Assembly (NCBI GenBank): GCA_002205125.1 | Contig: NIOE01000003.1 | Location: 496,001 to 560,000, forward strand | Source: Roseateles noduli | Lineage (GTDB): Bacteria > Pseudomonadota > Gammaproteobacteria > Burkholderiales > Burkholderiaceae_C | Direction: 5' to 3' | DNA: 64,000 nucleotides | Part shown: positions 53,121 through 60,174 of the stretch, piece by piece | How the letters are laid out: the number at the start of each line of letters is the position of its first letter | Numbering within the stretch: position 1 is the first letter of the stretch | Made by a program: the position numbers and the translations under genes | Notes under the pieces: model-generated | Databases searched by the model: none | Told to the model about the DNA's origin: nothing | The model's input: only the letters and a program-made list of their open reading frames with translations

Positions 53121-54257
53121 ATGACACGCACGATCGCGATCGTCGGCGCCGGCCTCGGCGGCCTGATGCTCGCCCGGGTACTCCACGTCAACGGCATCGC
53201 CTCGACCGTCTACGAGGCCGAAGCCTCGCCCACCGCGCGCACGCAGGGCGGCATGCTCGATATCCACGACGACAGCGGCCAGATCGCGTTGAAGGCCGCG
53301 CGCCTGCACGACGAATTCGTCCGGCTCATCCATCCCGGTGGACAGGCCTCGCGCGTGCTCGACAAGACCGGCGCGGTGCTGCTCGACCAACCCGACGACG
53401 GCACCGGCGGTCGCCCCGAGGTTCGGCGCGGAGAACTCCGTCGGCTGCTGCTGGATACGCTGCCCGCCGGCACGGTGCGATGGGGACGCAAGCTCGCGGC
53501 GGTCGACGCGCTCGGCAACGGTCGGCACGCGCTGACCTTCACCGACGGGTCGACGGCGACGACCGATCTGCTCGTCGGTGCCGATGGCGCCTGGTCGAAA
53601 GTCCGTCCGCTGCTCTCGCAGGCGAAGCCCGAGTACGTCGGCTCGACCTTCATCGAGACCTATCTGTCCGATGCCGATGTGCGCCATCCCGCGAGCGCCG
53701 AAGCCGTCGGCGGCGGCGCGTTCTTCGCGATGGCGCCGGGCCAAGGCATCTTTGCGCATCGCGAGCCGGACGGCGTCCTGCACACCTACGTCGCGCTGCG
53801 CAAGCCGATGGCGTGGGTGTCGGAGATCGAAGCCGCCGAGCCTGCCGCGGCGCTGCGTCTCGTGGCTTCGGAATTCGAAGGTTGGGCGCCGGCGCTCACC
53901 GCGCTGATCACCGACGGCGAGACCGATCCGGTGCTGCGGCCCATCCACGCGCTGCCTCCGGATAGCCGATGGACCCGGATCCCGGGCGTGACGCTGATCG
54001 GCGACGCGGCGCATCTGATGGCCCCGGCGGGCGACGGCGCGAACCTCGCGATGGTCGACGGCGCCGAGCTCGGCGAAGCCATCGCCGCGCATCCGGACGA
54101 TCTGGAGGCGGCGCTGTCGATCTATGAGACCACGATGTTCACCCGCAGCGCGGCTGCGGCGATCGGCTCGGTGGAGGTGCTCGACGCCTGCCTCGGCGAG
54201 GACGCGCCGCACAGCCTCATGCGGTTCTTTGAGCAGGCGCAGGGCGCGGCCGCCTAG
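53121..54257 (+). CDS. FAD-dependent monooxygenase, TetX-like
   Basis: A 378-residue class A flavoprotein hydroxylase. The FAD site is TIAIVGAGLGGLMLARVLHVNGI. The stretch GGMLDIHDDSGQIALKAARLHDEFVRL and RPEVRRGELRRLLLDTLPAGTVRWG are strongly reminiscent of the tetracycline-modifying TetX group and relatives. The DG motif is LLVGADGAWSKVR and the second FAD motif is VTLIGDAAHLMAPAGDGANLAMVDGAELGEAI. It is divergent from a TetR repressor. It may inactivate an antibiotic or another aromatic polyketide; many relatives have no resistance activity. Confidence 0.88.
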   Translation: MTRTIAIVGAGLGGLMLARVLHVNGIASTVYEAEASPTARTQGGMLDIHDDSGQIALKAARLHDEFVRLIHPGGQASRVLDKTGAVLLDQPDDGTGGRPEVRRGELRRLLLDTLPAGTVRWGRKLAAVDALGNGRHALTFTDGSTATTDLLVGADGAWSKVRPLLSQAKPEYVGSTFIETYLSDADVRHPASAEAVGGGAFFAMAPGQGIFAHREPDGVLHTYVALRKPMAWVSEIEAAEPAAALRLVASEFEGWAPALTALITDGETDPVLRPIHALPPDSRWTRIPGVTLIGDAAHLMAPAGDGANLAMVDGAELGEAIAAHPDDLEAALSIYETTMFTRSAAAAIGSVEVLDACLGEDAPHSLMRFFEQAQGAAA

Positions 54258-54260
54258 GCG

Positions 54261-55142
54261 TCAGCTCCCGCAGCCGCCGCCGCAGCTGCTCCCGCAACTG
54301 CTCCCTCCGCCGTCCCCGCCTCCGCCGTCACCACACCCTCCTCCGTCGCCGCCTCCGCTTCCGCCTCCGCAGTCCCCGCTGCCACTGCCGCAGCTGCTGC
54401 CACAGCCGCTCCCTCCGCTCTTGTCGCCCTTCTCTCCGCGTTCGCGCGCGGCGAGTCCCGCCTCGCGCGCGCCGATGAGACCGAACCCGACCAACGCCGC
54501 CGGCATCAGCGTGCCGTGCCCGTGCGCGTGCCCGCAGGGTCGTCCTTCCGCGTTGAGGTCGGTGTGGAGCACCGTGCCGTGGAAGCGCTCGTAAGACCAG
54601 CCCCAGGGCGTGCGCAGGAGCCGGTCGACCCGGAAGACCAGCGGCAAGGCGCCGCGCACGGGAGAGCTGTGTTCGGCCCGACAGGCGCGGACCAGACAGC
54701 GGGCGAGCGACGCGCCGGTGTCCTGGCCGGGTTCGTGTTCGCGATGGGCCACCGTGCGCCCGTATCGCTGCAGCTGCCAGGCGGCGAGTCCTTCGGGATC
54801 GCGCTCGATCCAGAAGTGCCACACCAGGTCCGCGGCCCGCGACGGGAGCGCACAGGACAGCGGCGCCGCGGCGGCACTGGCATCGAAGAACTGTTCGAGG
54901 GCGTAGGCCGCGAGGCGCCAACCGCGTTCTCCCGGCTTCCAGCCGGGATGCTCGATGGCGACCTGCTTCAGCCAGGCAGTCTTGAGATGCGGGGGAAAGG
55001 CCGGCGGCGCGGGTCGCTGCCACTGCCGGGCCGCTTGACGCTGCCGCTGCTCATGCCGATGAAGGTGCCGTGCCCAGTCGGCATGGCGCAGGCGCCTCAG
55101 CAAGCGGTCGAGGAGGCTCTCGTTCCTCCGATGGCGGCTCAT
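54261..55142 (-). CDS. unknown protein with Gly/Ser/Cys-rich tail, GRDP-like core
   Basis: 293 residues. A basic N-terminus rich in Arg/His (1-about 45) is followed by a globular core with TAWLKQVAIEHPGWKPGERGWRLAAYALEQFF and SRAADLVWHFWIERDPEGLAAWQLQRYGRTVAHREHE, which recalls the WHxHxxxP segment of glycine-rich-domain (DUF1399-like) proteins. The His-rich CGHAHGHGTLMP follows. The tail (about 238-293) is almost only Gly, Ser, Cys and Asp, with CGSSCG and CGDGGG units and nine or so Cys. The function is unknown; the tail could bind metal. The leader (55143-55215) is CA- and purine-rich. It converges with the monooxygenase gene, 3 bp apart. Confidence 0.65.
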   Translation of the reverse strand: MSRHRRNESLLDRLLRRLRHADWARHLHRHEQRQRQAARQWQRPAPPAFPPHLKTAWLKQVAIEHPGWKPGERGWRLAAYALEQFFDASAAAAPLSCALPSRAADLVWHFWIERDPEGLAAWQLQRYGRTVAHREHEPGQDTGASLARCLVRACRAEHSSPVRGALPLVFRVDRLLRTPWGWSYERFHGTVLHTDLNAEGRPCGHAHGHGTLMPAALVGFGLIGAREAGLAARERGEKGDKSGGSGCGSSCGSGSGDCGGGSGGGDGGGCGDGGGGDGGGSSCGSSCGGGCGS

Positions 55143-55290
55143 GTCGTGGGACTGGCCGCTCTTGTTCTTGTCGTTCCTGTTCTGGATGTTCGTCTCTTCT
55201 TTTTGTTGTTGTGCTCCGGAGTGTGTGTCGAGAAGATGACGGAGATATGACGGCGTTCACGAAGAGCAACGCAGGCGTGACGGCTAGCTG

Positions 55291-56232
55291 CTACGCAGCG
55301 GGTCGGGGCTCGGACGCGACCGTCACGGCATTGCGCCACGCCCTCGGCGACTTCCCCATGATGCGTTTGAACGCGTTGCTGAACGCGCTCTCCGACGCGT
55401 AGCCGAGCGTCTGCGCCAGCACCGCCACCGGCGTGTCCTCCTCCCTCAGCGCGCGCTCCGCGAGGCGCATGCGCCAGTCGGCGAGGTAGCTCAGCGGCGC
55501 AACGCCCGCGACCTCCTTGAAGCGCACGGCGAAGGTCGTGCGCGACATCGCGCAGGCGCTCGCGAGTTCCTCCAGATGCCAGCTCCGCGCCGGGTCGCCA
55601 TGCATCAGGCGCAGCGCGGGCGCGATGCGCGGGTCGGCCAACGCGCGCAGCCAACCTGCCGGCATCGGGCCGGACGCCTCCAGATGCGCGCGCAGGATCT
55701 GGATGAACAGCAGCTGCGACAGCTGTTCCGACACCAGCTGCGTGCCCGCCATCGGCCTAGCCCTTTCCTCGACGAGCTGGTTCAGCACCCAGCGGAACAC
55801 CGTTGCCCTCGGCGAGGCCGCCCGGATGTGGATCCACGGCGGCAGGACGCCCTCCAGCAGACGGCTGCTCGCCGGGTCGAGCAAGACGTGACCCCCGATG
55901 TGCGCGAAGTCCTCGCCGTCGCCCAAGGTGGCGGTCGAGCGGCCGGCGCCCGAGAAGAGCCCCATCGCATCCACCGGCTCGATGTCCAGCGCGCTGGACA
56001 GCACGGAGGCCCGCTTCGCCGCCAGCAGTCCCACGTCGCCGGTCTCGAAGAGGACGGCCTCGGGCTCGCCCTCAATGCGAACCCAACACTGCCCCTTCAC
56101 AACTGCGAAGAACTTGATCTTGTCCGGCGCGGGGAAGCGGATCGCCCACTCGCCGCCGGCCTGGAATCCGCCGGTGACCAGCGACGCGGCGCGCGTGAAC
56201 TTGAGGATGTCGGAGAACGGATCAGCTTGCAT
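55291..56232 (-). CDS. AraC family regulator with cupin-type sensor domain
   Basis: A 313-residue regulator. The N-terminal cupin_6/AraC-binding domain (DPFSDILKFTRAASLVTGGFQAGGEWAIRFPAPDKIKFFAVVKGQCWVRIEG) is followed by a helical linker and two helix-turn-helix units (WHLEELASACAMSRTTFAVRFKEVAGVAPLSYLADWRMRLAERALRE and VAVLAQTLGYASESAFSNAFKRIMGKSPRAWR). The start MQADPFSDIL fits the family N-terminus; an ATG at 56271 would add 13 residues. It diverges from the SDR gene across 107 bp and probably controls it, a common pairing. Confidence 0.9.
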   Translation of the reverse strand: MQADPFSDILKFTRAASLVTGGFQAGGEWAIRFPAPDKIKFFAVVKGQCWVRIEGEPEAVLFETGDVGLLAAKRASVLSSALDIEPVDAMGLFSGAGRSTATLGDGEDFAHIGGHVLLDPASSRLLEGVLPPWIHIRAASPRATVFRWVLNQLVEERARPMAGTQLVSEQLSQLLFIQILRAHLEASGPMPAGWLRALADPRIAPALRLMHGDPARSWHLEELASACAMSRTTFAVRFKEVAGVAPLSYLADWRMRLAERALREEDTPVAVLAQTLGYASESAFSNAFKRIMGKSPRAWRNAVTVASEPRPAA

Positions 56233-56339
56233 TTCCGAACTATCGCGCAAGTGATGCGGACGCTCAAGCATTCACAGTTCGAGTCGCGCCTTCTATCGTT
56301 CCGTTCATCGACGTCACCTCCGTGGAAGACAGAAAGAGC

Positions 56340-57392
56340 ATGAAAGACATGAGCAACTCGAATGACCTGGTCCTGGTGACCGGCGGCACCGGCTTCATCG
56401 CCCAGCACTGCATCCTGGCGCTGCTGGCGGCGGGCTACCGCGTGCGCACCACGCTGCGCACGGCGAAGCGCGAAGCGGAAGTCCTCGCCCATCTGCGCGT
56501 CGGCGGCGCCGAGCCCGGCGATCGCCTGTCCTTCGTCGTCGCCGATCTGTCGGCCGAAGCCGGCTGGGCAGAGGCCGCGGCCGGCTGCCGCTACGTGCTG
56601 CACGGCGCCTCGCCGACGCCGTCCGGCGCCCAGGCGACCGAGGACGACTGGATCCGTCCCGCGGTGGACGGCAACCTGCGCGTGCTGCGCGCGGCGCGGG
56701 ACGCCGGCGTGAAGCGGGTGGTCCTGACCTCCGCCTTCGGCGCGATCAGCGCCGGTCACGGTCCGATGTCGCGCCCCTTCGACGAGACCGACTGGAGCGA
56801 CCTCTCCGGCAAGTCCGGCGAGGTCTGGCCGTACCAGAAGTCCAAGACCCTGGCCGAGCGCGCCGCCTGGGACTTCATCGCGAAGGAAGGCCGCGGGCTG
56901 GAGCTGTCCGCGATCAACCCGGTGGCGGTGTTCGGTCCGGCGCTGGGCCACGACACCTCCCATTCCATCGGCATCATCCAGCGCATGATGAACGGCCAGC
57001 CCGGCTGCCCGAAGATCAACACCTGCGTCGTCGACGTCCGCGACGTCGCCGATCTGCACCTGCGCGCGATGACGAATCCGGCCGCCAACGGCGAACGTTT
57101 CCTCGCCACCGCCGGCGACAGCCTGTGGATGGTCGACATCGCCAAGGTGCTCAAGCGGCAGCTGGGCGCCGCCGCGCACCGCGTGAAGACGCGCGTGCTG
57201 CCGAACTGGTTCGTGAAGCTGATGGGGCGCGGCACGCCCGCGGGGCGCAGCGTCGCCTCGTTGCTCGACCGCAACCTCAACGCCTCGGGCAACAAGGCCC
57301 GACGTCTGCTCGGCTGGCGGCCGCGCTCGAACGAGGAAGCGATCGTCGCGACCGCGGAGAGCCTCGTTCGATTGAAGATGCTGCGCGATTGA
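56340..57392 (+). CDS. extended SDR, dihydroflavonol reductase/aldehyde reductase-like
   Basis: A 350-residue NAD(P)-dependent reductase. The Rossmann start is LVLVTGGTGFIAQHCILALLAAGYRVRTTLR, with the catalytic Tyr-Lys in WPYQKSKTLAE, VVLTSAFGAIS before it, and SAINPVAVFGPALG and VDVRDVADLHLRAM after. This matches the dihydroflavonol-4-reductase-like branch, whose bacterial members usually reduce aldehydes or ketones of unknown identity. The ATG at 56340 has AGAAAGAG before it. A GTG at 56322 and an ATG at 56349 are alternatives. It is divergent from the AraC regulator. Confidence 0.87.
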   Translation: MKDMSNSNDLVLVTGGTGFIAQHCILALLAAGYRVRTTLRTAKREAEVLAHLRVGGAEPGDRLSFVVADLSAEAGWAEAAAGCRYVLHGASPTPSGAQATEDDWIRPAVDGNLRVLRAARDAGVKRVVLTSAFGAISAGHGPMSRPFDETDWSDLSGKSGEVWPYQKSKTLAERAAWDFIAKEGRGLELSAINPVAVFGPALGHDTSHSIGIIQRMMNGQPGCPKINTCVVDVRDVADLHLRAMTNPAANGERFLATAGDSLWMVDIAKVLKRQLGAAAHRVKTRVLPNWFVKLMGRGTPAGRSVASLLDRNLNASGNKARRLLGWRPRSNEEAIVATAESLVRLKMLRD

Positions 57393-57404
57393 CACCAGCA
57401 CCAC

Positions 57405-57424
57405 GCGCCGCAGTCATGCGGCGC
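57405..57424. terminator. hairpin between convergent genes
   Basis: GCGCCGCA-gtca-TGCGGCGC, a perfect 8-bp GC stem with a 4-nt loop in the 39-bp gap between the SDR and Bug-protein stops. No T-run follows on either side. Confidence 0.5.
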
Positions 57425-57431
57425 TCGACGC

Positions 57432-58409
57432 TTACTCAACAGTGATGCTGCGGTCCTTGATGAGCGTCGCCATGCGCTTGAGCTCGGCGTCGACGAACTT
57501 CTCGGACTCCTTCACGCCGCCGTGGAAGGCGTCGCCGCCGAGTTCCGCGATCCGCGCCTTGACTTCGGGCGAGGCCAGCGCCTGCTGGACGGCCTTGGAC
57601 AGACGCTCGATGACCGGCGCCGGCGTGTCCGCGGGTGCGAACAGCCCGTTCCACTCGTACATCTCGAAGCCCGGCAGGCCCGCCTCCGCGCCGGTCGGCA
57701 CGTCCGGCAGCGCGACGGAGCGCTTCTTCCCGCTGACCGCCAGCGGACGCAGCTTGCCCTGCTTCACGTACTGCAACGTCGAAGCCACGTTGCCGAAGAA
57801 CACCGGCACCTGGCCGCCGATCACGTCGGTCAGCGCGGGACCGCCACCCTTGTAGGGCACATGCATCATCTCGACCTTCGCGGCCTGCTCGAACAGCACG
57901 CCGGCGATGTGCTGCGCGGAGCCGTTGCCCGACGACGCGAACGCGACCGCGTCCGTTTTCGCCTTGGCCGCGGCGATCAGCTCGGCGGCGTTCTTCGCCG
58001 GGAACTGCGCGTTCACCAGCACGACGTTGGGAAACAGCGCCGTCACCGCGACCGTCTTGAAGGCCTTGCCGTGCTTGTAGGGCGAGTTGGGGAACAGCGT
58101 CGGCGTGACCGCGTACGAGGACGCGTCGAACAGCAGCGTGTAGCCGTCGGCCGGCGCGCGCGTCACGGCGCCGGCGGCGATCTGGCCGCTGCCGCCGGGG
58201 CGGTTCTCGATGATGACGGTCTGGCCGAGCGCCTCGCCGACCTTGGGCGCGATGAGGCGCGCGATCAGGTCCGCGCCGCCGCCGGGCGGGTAGCTCACCA
58301 TGAAGGTCACCGGCTTGGTCGGCCAGGCTTGCGCCGAGGCGGCGCCGGAGAAGCTGGTCAGGGCGGCCAGGGCCAGCGCCGTCAGCACGGCATGGCGTCG
58401 TTGGGTCAT
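57432..58409 (-). CDS. Bug-type (tripartite tricarboxylate) substrate-binding protein
   Basis: A 325-residue periplasmic solute receptor. The signal peptide ends GAASAQA. The mature body AWPTKPVTFMVSYPPGGGADLIARLIAPKVGEALGQTVIIENRPGGSGQIAAGAVTRAPADGYTLLF is the standard Bug signature, followed by HVPYKGGGPALTDVIGGQVPVFFGN. Such proteins bind carboxylates. TctAB membrane partners are not adjacent, as is usual for the many orphan Bug proteins of Burkholderiales. GGAG is 8 nt before the ATG. It follows the GntR gene by 83 bp on the same strand. Confidence 0.93.
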   Translation of the reverse strand: MTQRRHAVLTALALAALTSFSGAASAQAWPTKPVTFMVSYPPGGGADLIARLIAPKVGEALGQTVIIENRPGGSGQIAAGAVTRAPADGYTLLFDASSYAVTPTLFPNSPYKHGKAFKTVAVTALFPNVVLVNAQFPAKNAAELIAAAKAKTDAVAFASSGNGSAQHIAGVLFEQAAKVEMMHVPYKGGGPALTDVIGGQVPVFFGNVASTLQYVKQGKLRPLAVSGKKRSVALPDVPTGAEAGLPGFEMYEWNGLFAPADTPAPVIERLSKAVQQALASPEVKARIAELGGDAFHGGVKESEKFVDAELKRMATLIKDRSITVE

Positions 58410-58492
58410 CGTGGGTCTCCGGGAAGGAACAGGATCGGCATGCGCCGCGTGTCGGGGGAATGGGGTGTCTGGCGTGCCGCGCGCGCGGGTGG

Positions 58493-59266
58493 TCAGCGCG
58501 TCTCGGCGCTGTAGTGGAAAGCGGTGGCGTCGCCCCAGGTGGTGCGCAGCTCGATGCACTGGCCGCCGAGGTCGAAGGCCTTGCGGTCGACGCGGATCCC
58601 GGGCGCGCCCTCGGGCAGGTCCAGCAGCGCAGCGGTCGCGGCGTCCAGGTGTCCGAAGGTCAGTTCATCGTTGGCGCGCGCGACCGTCACACCGCACAGG
58701 CGCGCCAGCATCGGATAGAGCAGGTCTTCCCAGTCACTCGGTGGCAACTCGCGCAGCGCCGCGAAACGATCGAGCGGCAGCAGGATGTCTTCGGCCAGCA
58801 CCGGCTTGCCGTCGAGCAGCCGCACCCGCTTCACGCGCAGCGCGGCGTCGCCGGTCGCCTGACCGAGCGTCTGCGCCTCGGCTGCGCGCAGGCGCACGGT
58901 CTGGCAGCGCCGGACCTGCGCGGTCGGCGGTCCGTCCGCCGGACCGCGGAATCGGAAGAAGCGCAGCAGCGAGGGACCGTTCAAGCCCTGCGTGACGAAG
59001 GTGCCCTTGCCGTGCACGCGCTGGACGATGCCTTCGGCCGCCAGCATGGCGACAGCCTGCCGGACCGTGCCCAGCGCCACGCCAAAGCGCTGCGCGAGGT
59101 CGGTCTCCGACGGGATGGCCGCGCCGGCGGACCACTCGCCGCCGACGATGCGCTGGCGCAGGTCCTGCGCGAGCTGCGCGTAACGGCTGACGCCGGCGGT
59201 CGGGGCGAGTCCCGCGTCCGCGGATCCTGCGGCGCTGGCGATGCTGGAAGTACTGGCGTTTCCCAA
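58493..59266 (-). CDS. GntR/HutC family regulator with UTRA domain (TTG start)
   Basis: 257 residues. The winged helix is YAQLAQDLRQRIVGGEWSAGAAIPSETDLAQRFGVALGTVRQAVAMLAAEGIVQRVHGKGTFVTQ. The UTRA effector domain has RVKRVRLLDGKPVLAEDILLPLDRFAAL and ends GGQCIELRTTWGDATAFHYSAETR. No ATG or GTG precedes the DNA-binding domain. A TTG at 59266 with AGGA 8 nt upstream is the only reasonable start. The inverted repeat 59275-59294 overlaps its ribosome-binding region and probable promoter, suggesting autoregulation. It probably controls the Bug gene and the divergent hydrolase. Confidence 0.87.
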   Translation of the reverse strand: MGNASTSSIASAAGSADAGLAPTAGVSRYAQLAQDLRQRIVGGEWSAGAAIPSETDLAQRFGVALGTVRQAVAMLAAEGIVQRVHGKGTFVTQGLNGPSLLRFFRFRGPADGPPTAQVRRCQTVRLRAAEAQTLGQATGDAALRVKRVRLLDGKPVLAEDILLPLDRFAALRELPPSDWEDLLYPMLARLCGVTVARANDELTFGHLDAATAALLDLPEGAPGIRVDRKAFDLGGQCIELRTTWGDATAFHYSAETR

Positions 59267-59274
59267 GACTGTTT

Positions 59275-59294
59275 TCCTATAGTCCTCTATAGGA
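59275..59294. promoter_or_regulatory. GntR-type operator in a 41-bp divergent gap
   Basis: TCCTATAG-TCCT-CTATAGGA is a perfect 8-bp inverted repeat with a 4-bp spacer. It takes up half of the gap between the divergent TTG (59266) and ATG (59308) starts. Confidence 0.65.
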
Positions 59295-59307
59295 CTAGAA
59301 TTCGCTC

Positions 59308-60129
59308 ATGATGCCGACGCCCCACACCGCCGTCAAGCCCGACGTCACGCCCGCCGCGACTCCCGCGGCCGTGGTCGACGCGCACTTCCACGCCTTTTCG
59401 TTGACGACCGCCGGGGCGCCGGGATCGCGCTACGTGCCGACCTACGCCGCCCCGATCGACGCGTGGGACGCGGCAGTGATTCCGCATGGGATCTCCCATG
59501 GCGTGCTGGTCCAGCCCAGCTTCCTGGGCACCGACAACAGCCAGCTGCTGCGGATCCTCGCGGACCGGCCCGCGCAGTTGCGTGGCGTGGCCGTCGTCGC
59601 GGCCGACTTCGCGGTGAGCGAACTCCGGCGCATGGACGCGCTGGGTGTCTGCGGCATCCGCCTCAACCTGGTCGGTACGGACCATCGGATCGGCGAGGAC
59701 CTGCATCCGCTCTTCGATCAACTCGAAGCGCTGTCGTGGCATCTGCAGATCCACACGGATCACGGGCGGCTCGCGGAGGTGCTGCGGCAACTCCCCGAAT
59801 CGCTCACGGTGGTGGTGGACCACTTCGGCAAGCCGGCGGCGCCGACGGAAGTGAGCGGCCTGGTCGCCGGCCAGCACGACCGGCTCTACGTGAAGCTCAG
59901 CGCGCCCTATCGCCTGGCGGCGGGATGCGCCGCCGAAGACCTCGCGGCCCGGTGGCTGGACCGCGTGGGGCCGATGCGGCTGGTGTGGGGCAGCGACTGG
60001 CCGTGCACGGCCCATGAGCAGTCGCAGGCGACGTCGGTGTCGCCGGCATGGCTCGCGCGATGGCTCGCATCGGACTCGATGACCGAGGTCGTGCTCACCG
60101 ACAACGCATTGAGCCTCTACGGGTTCTGA
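59308..60129 (+). CDS. amidohydrolase family 2 (2-pyrone-4,6-dicarboxylate hydrolase-like)
   Basis: A 273-residue TIM-barrel hydrolase. The N-terminal metal motif is VVDAHFHAF, with LQIHTDHGRLAEVL, VVVDHFGKPAA, LYVKLSAPYRLA and the C-terminal MRLVWGSDWPCTA, the set seen in LigI-like lactonases and related amidohydrolases. The reaction is likely hydrolysis of a lactone or similar ring of an aromatic or carboxylic breakdown product. A divergent GntR regulator and Bug protein support a catabolic role for an organic acid. No clear RBS precedes the ATG. Confidence 0.87.
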   Translation: MMPTPHTAVKPDVTPAATPAAVVDAHFHAFSLTTAGAPGSRYVPTYAAPIDAWDAAVIPHGISHGVLVQPSFLGTDNSQLLRILADRPAQLRGVAVVAADFAVSELRRMDALGVCGIRLNLVGTDHRIGEDLHPLFDQLEALSWHLQIHTDHGRLAEVLRQLPESLTVVVDHFGKPAAPTEVSGLVAGQHDRLYVKLSAPYRLAAGCAAEDLAARWLDRVGPMRLVWGSDWPCTAHEQSQATSVSPAWLARWLASDSMTEVVLTDNALSLYGF

Positions 60130-60174
60130 GTCTCCCTCGGCGCGGAGCGGCGCAGGGCCCTTGGCGCCCGAGGC

